Below are positions 1 to 12,272 of a stretch of 64,000 nucleotides of DNA, one piece after another. Both the position numbers and the translations under genes were made by a program. The DNA is taken from NCBI RefSeq assembly GCF_000005505.3, contig NC_016132.3, positions 18,032,501-18,096,500 of the forward strand, given 5' to 3'. Position 1 is the stretch's first letter; each line of letters begins with the position of its first letter. A model generated the notes under the pieces. That model did no database searches. It was not told where the DNA came from and was given only the letters and a program-made list of their open reading frames with translations. This DNA is from Brachypodium distachyon. Lineage: Eukaryota; Streptophyta; Magnoliopsida; Poales; Poaceae.

Positions 1-2
1 AC

Positions 3-206
3 AGGAGAGATGCAAACATTGGACTGAGTGCGCATCCTAACCAACTCCTACATCATATCCTGCTACTCTCCGCCAGCTCCGTTCTTGACGGAAATTCTCG
101 ATGCATCCCATTCTCAAGATATCCTGTAATCGAAGATGGATTACATCTGCCGTCCTCATCGGAGTTAAATCTCCGTTTTCTTCCTGAAACCAAGGGAAAT
201 GCTTAG
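3..206 (+). CDS. 3' end of an unrecognised gene (C-terminal 67 residues)
   Basis: An open frame runs from the left edge to a TAG at 204-206 and has no ATG of its own in a convincing place, so it reads as the last exon of a gene that starts outside the window. The 67 residues look protein-like: a hydrophobic helix (HHILLLSASSVL) followed by a proline- and charge-rich tail that includes RYPVIEDGLHLPSSSELNLR. I do not recognise the family. The 3' flank is AT-rich with a TATATATATACA run, compatible with a 3' UTR. An accidental open frame at the edge is the main alternative. Confidence 0.4.
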   Translation, partial: RRDANIGLSAHPNQLLHHILLLSASSVLDGNSRCIPFSRYPVIEDGLHLPSSSELNLRFLPETKGNA

Positions 207-1057
207 GCGGTCAAGCTTTACAATTTTGGTGTTGCGTGAGCTCATCTGCTGCATGAAGTTGGGTTACTTGTAGTTGTAGGCAGGATGTATATATATACAG
301 GTAGATAGAGTGACTAGCACTTGAATGTTTTACCAACACGTCAGGCGCCGATTGTTTTCTCTTGTGCGGCAACCTTCAGCAGGTCAATTAATCAAAAGAG
401 TTCAATAAGCTTAGAGTAAATTCCAGTTTGTACCCCCTAATGTACAAAATTGATAAAATGACCCATTTTAAAAGTTCCACCAGCCAATTGTATATCGCAT
501 TCAGTACTTTTTATTTTTTATTTCTTCATTTTGTACCCTTTTGTCAATCCGTGTCGAATATGGTCACAAAAGGTAGGCTGTGTCGAATACGATAGACATG
601 GCCTTTTGCTTAAATACATACACATGTGTGGGGAGTTTCTAACATGACATAAGTTATTTGCAACTTGGCTAGACTCAAGTACTCAACGCGGTTTAAGTGA
701 TTTGCAGTTTGGTTATTTTTAGAGATGGAGGCTTGGCGGCAACCTAGGCAGCACCGGTGACCAAACCCATGTAGAGCCTATGTATTTTTTTCTTCGAAAA
801 TAAGGATAACTTCAGGCCTCTGCATCGAATAATGGATTGTTCAAAACAAAACAAAGAAATGAAGTAAAGGGTATGTACACCAAAATAAGTTAATTATCAA
901 ACGACGAAATCACTTGATATTATGGAAACTTGTGAGGGAAATCACCTCTGAATTTTTTTAGCGCCATCGTCGGGCCAGTCACCTCGTGCACGCCAACCTT
1001 TTTTGCCTCGGCGGCGCGATGGGCTAGGATCCCAGCACGCACATTTTTTCTGTAATA
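207..1057. other. Intergenic, probable 3' UTR then repeat debris
   Basis: No gene seen. At about 425-480 there is a stretch resembling the 'gtaaatt...ttgtacccc' ends of grass Mutator-type MITEs. At about 786-833 the reverse strand reads as a 3' tail of a LINE (a 'gatgcagaggcc' motif followed by TTTTCGAAGAAAAAAA), a common truncated-LINE ending in grasses. Both calls rest on motif resemblance only. Confidence 0.35.
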
Positions 1058-1259
1058 CTCCCTCCATTTTAAAATGCACCTCATATAAATTTCTGTATTT
1101 GGATCAAGACAACTCTCGTTTCTAATGCCTGATCAGTCATATTGGGTTAATAATAAATGGATGTGAGTAGTTATTGACGCGGGTATCAAGAGAAAAATGA
1201 GGTGTATTGTGGAACAAATGAAAAAAAAATATACATGTTGTATCTTAGAATGAAGGGAG
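1058..1259. mobile_element. Stowaway-type MITE
   Basis: About 200 bp. It begins CTCCCTCCATTTTAAAATGC and ends with the inverted form (AGAATGAAGGGAG), and is flanked by TA on both sides (1056-1057 and 1260-1261). Inverted CTCCCTCC ends with a TA target duplication are the Tc1/mariner Stowaway hallmark in grasses. It has no coding capacity. Confidence 0.8.
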
Positions 1260-4200
1260 TACTGTTTTGAGTTAATAAAGGTGCTTGATTCACAAAAATA
1301 AAAAATAGGAATTATTGCATCTAGAGCGGAACCCAACGTAGGAGCTCTTCTTTCCCGCCCCTGCAGGTGCCTTGGGCTGGCATGGCTCTGGCCCGCTTCA
1401 TCTCCTCTGTTCTGCTGTTTCTTGGCCACTGCCGCGAGGACTCTGCTCGACATCATCCGCGACGCCATCTCTGCTCTGGGTCCTCTTTTGACTTCTTTTC
1501 TCTCTCTTGATCGACCTCTGCTTCAGAATCATATTGGTTGGTTGCTGCTGGTTGATTTGGGTGATTCCATCATCAAAATCGATTCGGTAGAGCACCAGCG
1601 TTTAATTAATTTGCTCCTTGCGTTTTGTTCTTCTTGTTCAATTTTGTTGTTCTTGATAGATTTCCTTCGGTATTTTTTGTTTTAAAGTTCCCAGATCCGA
1701 GGAAGTGGGAAATGAAATGTTTATAATGTGTAGCATTCCCAGAATAGGTCGGCGTGATTTCCTTCGGTATTGTTTGTTGCGAAGATTTTTTGTTAATTTT
1801 TTACGGTTTGTACCCGGATGCATCAACCTGCATTTGAGCTTTTTGGTTGATTATTTACATAACTTCTTGTGTTAATTTTTGGCAGAATTGTTTTGGGCGG
1901 TTGACCATTACAACTACGAACATGTGCCATTTGACTGATAGCAGTTGTTGTGAATGGCCCATCTTACCCTCTCAATTTGTCCGTTCAAACCATATGAAGC
2001 TATAACTCTTATGGTGTTGACAACAGAACAAAGGATTTGAATTTGTGTTCGTCCAATATCTACAGTTTTGGGCCTACGATGATTTTGTGTTCGAGAAAAG
2101 GAACTATTTTTTGAGGAAAGGAACTAAATTTATCGGATGTCACCAAAGGGACAAAAAAGAAGAATTGATTTATGTTTCCAATTTTGAGAACATAGACCAT
2201 ATGAGAGAGAATTGAGGACCGTACGGTACAACAAAGGACAAAGAGTAAATGCTGGGGGAAACGAAACCCATAACAAGTCGGGTCCAAGTCTACGTCTATC
2301 CACATTTTTTTGTGAGACGTGTATCCACATAACAAGTCGGAATTGCATGGGTCGTCAGAATTAGTATCTGGACCGCCACTCACCACGCTGTTCCTCTCTG
2401 TGGCACGCTACGTGCAGCTCGGCATGCTCCTACGCGAATCATATCTCGCTCTTAGCCATATAGATCCATGGTGCGGTGATGGTTTGTTTGTCTGCAATCA
2501 AGTGACTCGTATCCGCGTCTCAAATTCCCAATGCTTCCTATTGCTATCCAATCTTGACGTGGAACTGAAGCAACGAGCGACGATCTCACTCGGTGCACGC
2601 ACGCATTTCTATGTCTCCTCCAACTTTCTCCCTCGGCAAAACAAGTGAGCAGAACTTCGATTTTTTGTTCCCATACTCATTTCTCTTACCAATATACATG
2701 CAAAAGTCAATGCGTCTATTATACTATTATGTAGACAGGCACAACTGTACATGTGAATGTGAATGTGTATAATAAGTGGACTTGGAGTGCAGTTGGCCGA
2801 TTTACCTACCGAACTGTGATGGTTGTTGGCACCGATGTCTCGTATAATCCAGAGGGTTGATTACGCTTTTCCAAAGAACCTCTTTTGCCTACGAAAATGG
2901 ACGATTTAGAGCCAAAAAAAAAAGGACAGCTTCAATTATCCGGAAACGTTCTCAAAAGCTCAACTCCAGAGCTAGCATAGTAGTAGGCAAAATGGAAACG
3001 CCGAGTCATTATTGTTAAATCCACTCTCGCCGATTCGATTCATTACACAGATAATGCGTGGGTGGGGCCCATCAGATATGTCTTTTGGGTGGGGCAGAGA
3101 AAACGAAATCAACGGGCAGGCGTCGGTGAGTCTTTCCTGATGAATCGATATGATCCATGCATGCATGTTTGATCGATCGATCCTAGCTAGGGTAGTGAAT
3201 AAGAGTAATTCTCAGTCACTAATGATGGATCTCATCTAAGCTAAGAACGGAACCAGGCAGGCTCAGCTTTGGTCGTTGTTGTATTGCTGCGCGGGGCGTG
3301 AAATCGCAGGGCAGGTGTCACCGGCGTTGGCGTGTCGGGTATAGCAATGATAAGGCCACGGCTGATGAGGCGCCGACGTCGCGCAGGGAGAACGGCAGCG
3401 GCGCGCGGCGGTGTTGGGTTTTGAAATCGGGAAAAGGGGGAGAGACACACGATCGAACTGTGATTTTTATTTTATTTTTTACTAATGTGAAAAAATGTGA
3501 AATGTCAAGAGTGTCCTTCCCCCTTGATACTCCGTTTTGTCTTGCTGGAGTATTTGGTACTCACGAACGCAGTACAACTAGCAGTTACAGTTGATTACAA
3601 CATCAACAAGTTCTGGCTGGACATCCCGAGAGAACAACAACTTTTGTCTTTCAGTCTTCCAAAAGTGTAACACCTCGTTGGATGTTGAGATTCGGGGCCA
3701 GAATTTGATATTGGCATTCCTTATCCCGAATATCTTTGTTTGGGTGCATGCAACCTTGAGACTTAGAATTGTGAATCAATATCGGGCCTCGGCGGGAACA
3801 CTGCGCGAGCCCTCCCTCCAATTCGCACCCCTCTTGCTCGGTTTTCCCCAGAACTTGGAAAGACCGCGCCATAACTTACCGGATTTTCTTAAGGAAGTGG
3901 GCCCTATTTTGGGATTCCGCACATGATCGAGCCCTCAGCCATGCGAACGAGCAATGGCTCATCCAGTACAGGTACTTGCAACTGCAACTCAAATTCTGGA
4001 TGCTTCCCGCTCCCATCGGATCTTGCGAGTGAATCGAGGTGCGGTCCGATATATGCCAATTCAATTGTGTTGGTTACCCTGCATATACATGAATGAATCA
4101 CATTTGTAATTTTTTACGGAGTATATTATTTATAGGAACGCCGGCATGGGTGAATGCACGAGTGACTTGGACCTTAATTATTTAGTTAGTGAATTTACCT

Positions 4201-4777
4201 ATCAACGTGACACTTCCTTTACTTCATAGGTACTGTTCCAACTATTTTTTTTTCCGTACGATCTTTCGGTTGGGTTCCATTATGGCAATAAACTATTAAA
4301 AGTACTGTTCCAACTATTAAAAGCAGATACTTCGTATGAATGGATTCTTGAATTGTGAGCATCATATCGGGAGGAACTATGGCGGCCAAGGTAAATATCG
4401 AATGGGTATTATTATTTGTCAGACTCAGAAAATATTGCATCAGAGGATCTGTTGTCTCCATTCTCTTCAATATTGTGACCGACAATATTGTGACTGACAT
4501 GCTCGCCATTCTATTTGAGAGAACAACAATCTAATCCCCAAGTGGTGCCACTTATCTACAAAACTAAAAAGTCCCGAGTGAGCTGAACCGCAGAGTTGCC
4601 TCTCTTCCTTTATGTAAAGCAACACCATTGTTCTTTGTCAGATTTCTAATCGACTCTTGAAATGGAAACACTGAGCTGTTAACACTCGCTTGTTTCACCC
4701 ATTCCCGCCGATTCGATCCATTACTCGAGTTCGGGGAGTTCAGGACACCGAGAAGTCCAGAGGGTTCTAGAAAAGCA

Positions 4778-5242
4778 TCAATGAGTAGCCGAGAGAGAGC
4801 GTAGGTGGCCCGTGGCCGACACCTGAACTGAAGCACTTCCATCTGGGCTGCCGGCCAATCTGGAGAGATGTTGCGGAATCTGGGCTTCCTCAGCCTCGGC
4901 ACTCTGCTCTCGTGCTTGCTCTCCTTGCCCTGTGCTCGGGCCGTCGTCTTGCGCCTTTTCTATGCCAGGCTGTTGCTCTCCTTCAGTAGCCAATGGGACC
5001 ATATGGGGTTCAATATACTCGGGACACATGAGGAATAGCTCCGATTCGCACTCAAGCTTTCTAGACCTTGCGAGCTTGGCCACAGCAGACATGAGCATGT
5101 GTTTTCTTATAGGTTGATGCTCGATTTCTGCCTGCATCCCATTCTCAGTAGACAAGACCAGCAGACCGATCAACCAGCGACGGACAGGCGTCACTGAATG
5201 TGCTCGCCAGCTTAAGGTGTTCACATTCTCCATTTCTCCCAT
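4778..5242 (-). other. Uncertain 154-codon open frame
   Basis: A continuous reverse-strand frame whose composition looks protein-like: a mixed helical N-terminal half with a basic LARSRKLECESELFLMCPEY segment, then a Gln/Glu/Ala-rich low-complexity tail. No domain is recognised, no promoter or intron is evident, and the surrounding DNA is repeat debris. It could be a gene fragment carried by a transposon, or chance. Confidence 0.2.
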
Positions 5243-6772
5243 AGCCCCCCAAAAAATGTCAGTTCCTCTCTAAAAGACATCATTTCTCTGGAATTGTCTC
5301 TCACTCTACAAATCCATGTGGTAGACAATCATGATTTTTGAACCCGAAATTCAAATTCAACCAAATGAAATCCTATCAAAGGAGGGGTGCCAAACAAGCT
5401 ATAAGAGTAATTTTGGATCTTGGGGGAGGCTCCGGCTGGTCCCCGCCTCTGCGAGTTCTCTATGTTCCTTTCTTGTCAATATTTAGTCTTGTATACTGTC
5501 AATTTTTAGACCACTGTTCCAATACTAATTAAGTTTATGATTTTGATGTCAAGTATTTCTTGTACATGCTCCAGATGGGCGGAAAAAATTCAGTTTATGT
5601 TGTAAACTGTATTCTACTACGCTTTTTCGGTTTATGGTAGTTTCGGGAGGAAAGCAAAACAAAGGATTAATTAGGAAAAGAACAACAATGTTTGAATGAG
5701 GACAAGTAGACATAGAAATCACGACATGCAAAGAACAACATGATACCTGCAAGTGCAGCAATTTTACTCATACAACCTCCGAACCAAGATGGAGACCCAC
5801 CAAGAAGTGGAAGGACCAGTTGTCAGAAGCATGAAGGCATTGGTTTCAGCCTGGAGTCAAGTGAGATTGAGAGGCCGCTGGCTTCATTCCCACGCGAAGC
5901 ACAGAGGAAAAGGGAGAGCTTTGTAGGAAATCTAGCTACAGGAACGAGAAGTCTTCCTGATCACAATTCTTTCATTTCAAACGCACTGGAGGACAGTAAT
6001 CCTATAGAAACTGAGTTCCTACAGTTTTCCAATTAATTCCCTCGATGTAAAACAGTTCCTTAGCGTAAGCTTATTTTGCATCTTGAACTCAAATTCCCGA
6101 TGCTTCATATTCCCAACGAATCACCTCATAGTATATGTTTGTCAGCACCGCGCTCCCTCTCAGTCAAGCTTCCAGTTCCCTATCAAGCAAACATTTTATG
6201 ATTGTACCATGTTTTGGCTCATGTAAGCCAATAATTCATAAACAACCAGAGACCAGAGTCACTCGCACATATATACAGGCACATGGTTCAACTACTCAAG
6301 AGTTAAGACTTCAGTGTTTCACCTACCATTTCGCGACATATTTCTTTTATTGTCAAAATATATCTCCTAGTTATATGCACCAAGTAATTTCAGCAATTTG
6401 GATTGGATGGCAGCCCAATTCTCTACTGTGCCAAAGGCAGGATATAAATACCACACAATTTCGTCCGAGGTAGCCCAAATGTGAAGCGCTCAACGCCTAT
6501 GATTAATGGGTCTTAATACTGGCTGTTAGTACTATTGAACTCTGGTCCAAACATTCATCTAGGTTTACATTGGAGAAAACCTTGTCGCTAATTAAACAAT
6601 TTTCATATAACTCTTCCCACGAGTAGTAATACATCAATCTAGCACAACAATGCACATGCATCCAGCTTCCCATGTGTGTATTTCTTCCGTGTATGCAAGG
6701 ATGCCATATGGCTACACATGTTCAAGCCCAGCTTCCCCCTTTAGTGCACACATTCATACTTGGTGCACGATG

Positions 6773-6775
<3 letters not shown>

Positions 6776-6804
<29 letters not shown>
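6776..6804. repeat. (TC)n microsatellite
   Basis: About 14 uninterrupted TC units. A simple repeat with no associated gene; likely length-polymorphic. Confidence 0.95.
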
Positions 6805-6805
<1 letters not shown>

Positions 6806-7714
6806 AACCTGTTTGTATTCAAGGTATTTTTTGTGGAAGCTTCAAGTATTTAGGTCGAATTTGAACTAAAACCTGAAATTTTACCTAAGAATACCCCTCT
6901 TCCAAACCAGGCTTAAAATGGATCCATGCCCTTTTAATGAGTAAAGGAACAGCAGTTACTCAAAAACACAAGTGAGACATGCGTAGTGTCTAGCAACTTC
7001 ATACATGCAGTAAATCAATCCAAGAACACCTGGCCTGGTGAACCTGATTGGTATACCAAAAAGGATCCACTTCTATGCAGCCACCGGAGAAAATGCACTC
7101 TAATAATTTTCTTTATATCATTTAGAATTGTCGTGAAATAAATCGAATATGTAACCAGTCCTTGAAGAATATATAGGCACCACGCAGAGTCATTCTTCCT
7201 TCTGTTTTAATTAGAGTTCTATCATGTCTTTGTACTTTTGGTACTTTGTTGGCTGTGCGTAATCAAATGCAGAGGCTGGCGTGAATACTTGCACTTGTGT
7301 CGCCAGATGCGACTTTGTGACCAATAAATCTTTTGTTATGGGGAAAAAATGAACTCGACTAGATTACCACAAGGGAGTGTCTGTTAACTCGATCAGCCAT
7401 CGCCGAATGGATTCCAAATTTGTTTCCATCTTTAAAAGAGAAGCTTTCCCCAAACTTCAGTTACGTAAGGGGAAAAGGTGCATAAGAAAAAGCTTATATA
7501 GTGGACCGCTGACTACGCACTAGAAGGCCGACGTGGTGGTCGTAAGAAGCATGTCCAAGGTAATTGCTAGATCAAGGAACCAATAAAGGTGAGATCTTAT
7601 CCTAGCAATAGAACTTCAACCTTAAACTCTCACCCAAATTTGAACAACCCACAGGTATAGGAACAGTGCATTATGTTCACCGTTAGCACTTAGTGCAAAC
7701 ACATCAGAACAGGT

Positions 7715-8025
7715 CTGTTTTTTTTTTTTTGAAAGGTCCAGCAACAACTGGCTTTCCATGTATTAGCAGAGGGAATAATTACAAGGTTGCCCTTAGGCAA
7801 ATGAGAAAGAAACAGAGAAAGAAAAAACGAGGCAAGGAAAAAAACTAAAGATGGTACGGTTCAAGGTGGTTCCCAGAGTAACTTCAAGTGCCTTGGCACC
7901 CGCAGAAGTCCACTTGCGAGCCTCGTCCTTAAGGCTGGTCATAGTAGGGGTAACATAAAAGTTACTATCTTAATAATGCATGGTATCATAAGCATGGTAT
8001 GCATCTTATCATAAGCACGGTATTA
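7715..8025 (-). mobile_element. Probable LINE 3' tail plus MITE remnant
   Basis: A run of T (about 7719-7730) followed by 'gaaaggtcc' reads on the reverse strand as a LINE 3' end with a poly-A tail; the adjoining purine-rich 100 bp fits. From about 7933 a 'ggctggtcatagtagggg' segment starts a partial MITE-like stretch with repeats of 'catggtat' and 'atcataagca'. There is no coding capacity. Assignment is by resemblance only. Confidence 0.35.
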
Positions 8026-8193
8026 CATTGGCGGAGCTAGCCGACCATTGGAGCCTGGGCAAGATATCTTTCTAAACTGAAATTTGCCCACTTAATTTGC
8101 TAATATAATCCTCTTGCTTCCTTTAGTTAAGTAAGGTTCAATTGGGGGAGCCTGGGCAATTGCTCGGGCTGGCTGGCGCTTGCTCCGCCCATG
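8026..8193. mobile_element. hAT-type MITE (degenerate target duplication)
   Basis: About 168 bp with terminal inverted repeats: the left end is CATTGGCGGAGCTAGC and the right end, reversed, is CATGGGCGGAGCAAGC. The CA(T/G)GGGCGGA(G/T)C consensus is the common grass hAT end, also seen in the better preserved copy inside the sulfite reductase gene at 23543. No clean 8-bp duplication remains. Confidence 0.6.
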
Positions 8194-10913
8194 CGTATGT
8201 CATGGCGCAGATCGTCCACCCACTTGGAGCCCTCCAGTACGTGCCTCAGAGACGGTCCGCCCCATGTCATGCGCAAACAACAAGGGAAGGTCAGGAGAAG
8301 GGGGCATCCGCCAAACCAATTGGAGTGTCAGAACTTAGCCGTGTTTTGTCGTCACCGATGGAGACACGAGTAGCTGCAGCGAAAAGGTCGAGGTCAATGG
8401 CGTCACAAGGCCACCCAAGGCCGCTCCAGCGCATGCCATTCAATAGCCAGAGCCATCGAAGACGGAGGGCATAAGGTCTGCCTTTGGACATCCACGTACG
8501 ACTAATGTTTCCAATGCGTCCCATCCCTAGTTCAGATATCTCTACCCAACTGTGTTGGCCAATTTTTGCTCTCCTATTAGACTTGTCCATGGTTATATGT
8601 GATTGCCTCTCACACTTCCCTCCTCTAAATTCCCAGCCACATTCCCTAATATTGCTAAACACGCTGCTAGTGTATAATTGTGAGCATCAGGATTTGAACC
8701 CTAGTGGGTGGAGTCATGCTCCCACGACTCCACCACCACACCAAGAGATGTATCTCATTATATTCCCTTCTTAATGCATATACTTTTTAAATAAATATTC
8801 ATGTGTTTTAAAAAAACATACCTCTCAAAAGAAAAAGATCATATATGCTTCTAAAAGTTGTTCTCTCATTTTAGAAAATATTCACAAGTATTATCAGAAA
8901 TATCCTTCTTCAAAATAAAAACCTATGTGTATCAGAAAATGTTTATGTATTTGCACATAAATGGTAAACGAGTAGCAGAAAAAAAAGTGAAGAACCCAAA
9001 TAGAAATATTTAGAATTCTACAATAAAATCTAAAAGAAAATAAATAAAGAATAAAGTAAAGAAAAGAATGAAAAAGGACGAAAATAAAAATGAAAGAAAT
9101 AAAAAAGAAAAACCATAAGTAGTTGGACCAGCCCAAGTGAGGACCACTTTAGGCAGGGTTCCACTTATTAGCCGTTAAGAGCTCATTGTTGTATTTGATT
9201 CATCGGAAAAGTTAATCAGTTCTAGTCTTGCTCAACTAGGATATGTTTTTGGGTAGAACAAAACACACAACTGGAGCACGACCAACAAAGCCAACATGCG
9301 CTCTCTGGGCTAGCTAGCCTAACTATTGCCCTCTCAATTTTGTAAACAAGGGCACTTGTAAAAACCGGAAAAAAAAGGTATCAGAGACGTTTACTGCTCA
9401 AGGGTCACCAAGCATGCACGCGTCCTCCCCCGTTTAGTTTTTTTATAACCTGTAACTTTATGCAAACTTCATAATCGTTACAGTTACAATGCTTTCGATC
9501 GTAGACCCAACAAATTACAAAGAAACTCAAATAAATAAGAATTAAAATGAAATCTCTTAAAGATATCTTCTCCATAATATCTATCTTTGCAACACGAAAA
9601 ACGATTGATGCTTTAGTAAAGAGGTTGCAATTAGACTCGAGCGGCAACAACACCACTCGTACTTGAGTACCTTCAAAGATTTCCAAAAAACACTTGAGTT
9701 GTCATCCAAAAAGATGGAAAGCCATGAACGTTGAACGTACTTGGCCCGGGAATGATCCCCTAAAAGTATAGGTCGTCGAACCACAAGATCTTTATTAGAA
9801 CACAAAAGGTCTGCACAGTCACAAAAGACCTTATCAACAAAAGCACCAAGATGCGCCGACAAAAACTCATCAAATCCATATGAACGGATCTACGAGGACA
9901 CAAACTCAAAATCCGCAAGATCGAACTCTCTGGCCTCGTGGCACCACCGCAGCAGAAGAAGAACCAAAGTAGTTTTATTCTGGACGACATCGCACCTTCC
10001 GCCATAGCGCTGCCGATGAGAACCACACAACACATATTACCAAACACTTCTAGATACATATAGCAAATACTGGGATTCCCCCCACCTCACAGCACCAAGA
10101 TGGCACAGGAAGTGAGGGGAACCTGCGAATTCCGTGAGATCTAACTCAAAACTCCTTTTCTCTTGCCGCCGCCGGCCGCTAGGTTACCTGAAGACGAACG
10201 TATTTAATCCCTCCTCCCTCGTTTAGTTGTGTCATTGCTACCATGATGGGTCTGTTCCACCGATGGGCCATAGTTTGAGCCCATCAACGGTGTTGTATCA
10301 GCCGAAACCTTGGCCCACTTTCTCCCACCACCCATATAAAATCCCTCAAACATAAGTCTCCCTGGTCGATTGTCACGCTGTCCCCATCTCCCTGAACTCT
10401 CCCTAACCCTAGCTACCTCCCGTTCATCTCCCGTTCCCATACTGCCACCTCCCCTAGCTCTGGCCTCCCTCCCTCCTCCTCTTCCACTCTTCCGACACCG
10501 GTGGGGGATGCCCAACTCCTTTTCGCTCGCATCAACCCCTCGCCACCACCGAGGAATATTGAGCGCCAAGATCCCGATTATGTTGCTCAGATCTGGCCAG
10601 ATCCCGGTTCTGTCGCTCAGATCCGTCTGAATTGAACCCAAGTGATTTTGCATCCTCTTATCTTCACAGCGGATCCGATTGTGGTGAAGGGTCGATACAA
10701 GGGCGACAAGTTAGGGGCTGAAGTGGCCATCATGATCCCCATCTCTGCCGCTAGTAAAAACTGAAGGAAAGTTCAGTATGGTAATTTTCATGGTAACTAA
10801 ATGTTAATTTTCATGGTAACATGTATATGTTGTCACTTATATGATTTATTTATGGTAAATTATGCATGTTCATAAGATGGTGCGTAATTTTGTTGTATAT
10901 GTTACGGAAACTT
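8194..10913. other. Gene-poor stretch, repeat debris
   Basis: No gene supported. 8780-9110 is extremely A-rich (repeated aaaagaaa/aaataaa). Around 8689-8755 the reverse strand contains GGTTCAAATCC, a match to the RNA polymerase III B-box, suggesting a tRNA-derived SINE remnant. 9400-10200 resembles untranslated transposon sequence but shows no conserved domain. A CT-rich stretch with TATAAAAT at about 10333 could be a stray promoter, but no open frame follows. Confidence 0.4.
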
Positions 10914-12267
10914 TGTTGGAGATATGCCCTAGAGGCAATCATGTGATGATGTTATTTCCTATGTATTCATGAGTTATTGTTATTGTCCTTGAACATCATC
11001 ACTAATATGTATCAATAAATACGTGATTTGTTTGTGAGACTATGTATTCTATGATGTTATTCTAATGGTCTCTGGTCATTGAGGTTATGCGGACACATAA
11101 CCTATACTAGCAATGTGAATAAGTATGATGACTATGTTTCACAAGTCATAGGGCAAGGTGTTGTCGACTGATAGCATGGACTTGACAATGAGATTGTTGA
11201 GTCGGACAAACCCGCACTGAGACACAACGAGATGATTGTTATTTGTTAGTCTCAAGTACGATGTATATGCCAGTCCTAGACCTGAGGTCATCGCATGAGC
11301 TTGGGATGTGTATCGGCCTACTTAGGGGTTGCCAAACGCTGCTCTGTAACTGGGTGGTTATGAAGGTAGGTTTCGGGTTTGCTGAGAAGCATGCTGCGAG
11401 TCATGGTTGATCAAGATGGGATTTGCCCCTCCTGTTCGGAGAGATATCTCTGGGCCCTCTCGAGTGATCAGATTCGGAAAGCATGGCCATGCGACTTGGG
11501 TTAAGTGTTAACCGGTTCGGGAATCTGTATCACAAGAACGAGAAGAGAGTCGAGCTATCCACAAGGATGACAAGCACTCGCCTTGAGCTCGACACACATA
11601 TCGTGAGGCAAAAGGAATGTTGCATATGACACATTGTATGGTTCGTCAATATACCTTGTGGTTACTCGGGAGTTGGCACGTGCTGCTAGGCACCGCTACC
11701 AACTATCGACTTGAGTCGGTGCCAGTGGACAAGTAAGGTGTTACTCGGACCCGCAGTCTGAGCTCGTAGTCGTGTCCGTCTGACCATGAACCTGTAGGGT
11801 CGCACGCTTAAGGGGATGGGACCGAATTGGATCGGATCCAACTCGTATCGGGCTTAGACTCCTAACGGGCCTCAAGTGTTGAAGCCCACCAGGGAGGTCT
11901 ATAAGTGGAGGAGGCATACCCGGTTAGGGTTACACCAGTGCAGACGCGAGTTAGACTTGGCCGTCACACCTCCACGTCCAAAGCCTTGCGATCGGATCTA
12001 GCAGTCCGCCGCACGGAGTTCCTCCCTGTACGTGTGGATACCTCGGAGGCGCTGCACCTGCGGCGCTTGGACGAACTGTTCGTGGGATCGGCGAGGAGGA
12101 GCAGGCTGTTCAACTACTCAGCATCAACGCGCTACATCGACTCTACTTCCGCTACGGGTCTGCGCGTCTAGTGGTAATCTCGTGATCCATTATCTACAGC
12201 ATTGATCCGGGCGGAAGCGGTAGAAATTTTTATTTTGTGCTAGCGTAGCATACCGCGTTCCCCAACA
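10914..12267 (+). mobile_element. Solo LTR of an Angela/BARE-type Copia retrotransposon
   Basis: The element starts TGTTGGAGATATGCCCTAGA, the characteristic opening of Triticeae Angela/BARE/WIS LTRs, and ends GCGTTCCCCAACA, their characteristic close. It is flanked by the identical 5-bp duplication AACTT (10909-10913 and 12268-12272). A TATA-like CTATAAG lies near 11900 on the forward strand, setting orientation. No primer-binding site or polyprotein follows, so it is a solo LTR formed by LTR-LTR recombination. At 1354 bp it is shorter than I recall for most Angela LTRs. Short open frames inside it are not genes. Confidence 0.93.
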
Positions 12268-12272
12268 AACTT

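Larger units (their letters stand above)
1260..7714. other. Gene-poor stretch, no supported gene
   Basis: Open frames here are short and overlap on both strands, with no recognised domain and no convincing splice structure. Related decayed segments recur: a 'ctcaaattcc..atgcttc' motif near 2519, 3988 and 6089, and a 'aaatggaaac...ccgattcgatcc/tattac' segment near 2990-3045 and 4660-4725. This points to old local duplications. A reverse-strand 154-codon frame at 4778-5242 and a forward 98-codon frame at 5740-6036 have a protein-like composition but no family match I can name. Confidence 0.5.

Noticed and set aside
1133..1685. Overlapping frames on both strands, including a possible secreted peptide from ATG 1382
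   Set aside because: No domain, no homologue I can name, and the frames are mutually exclusive in ordinary sequence.
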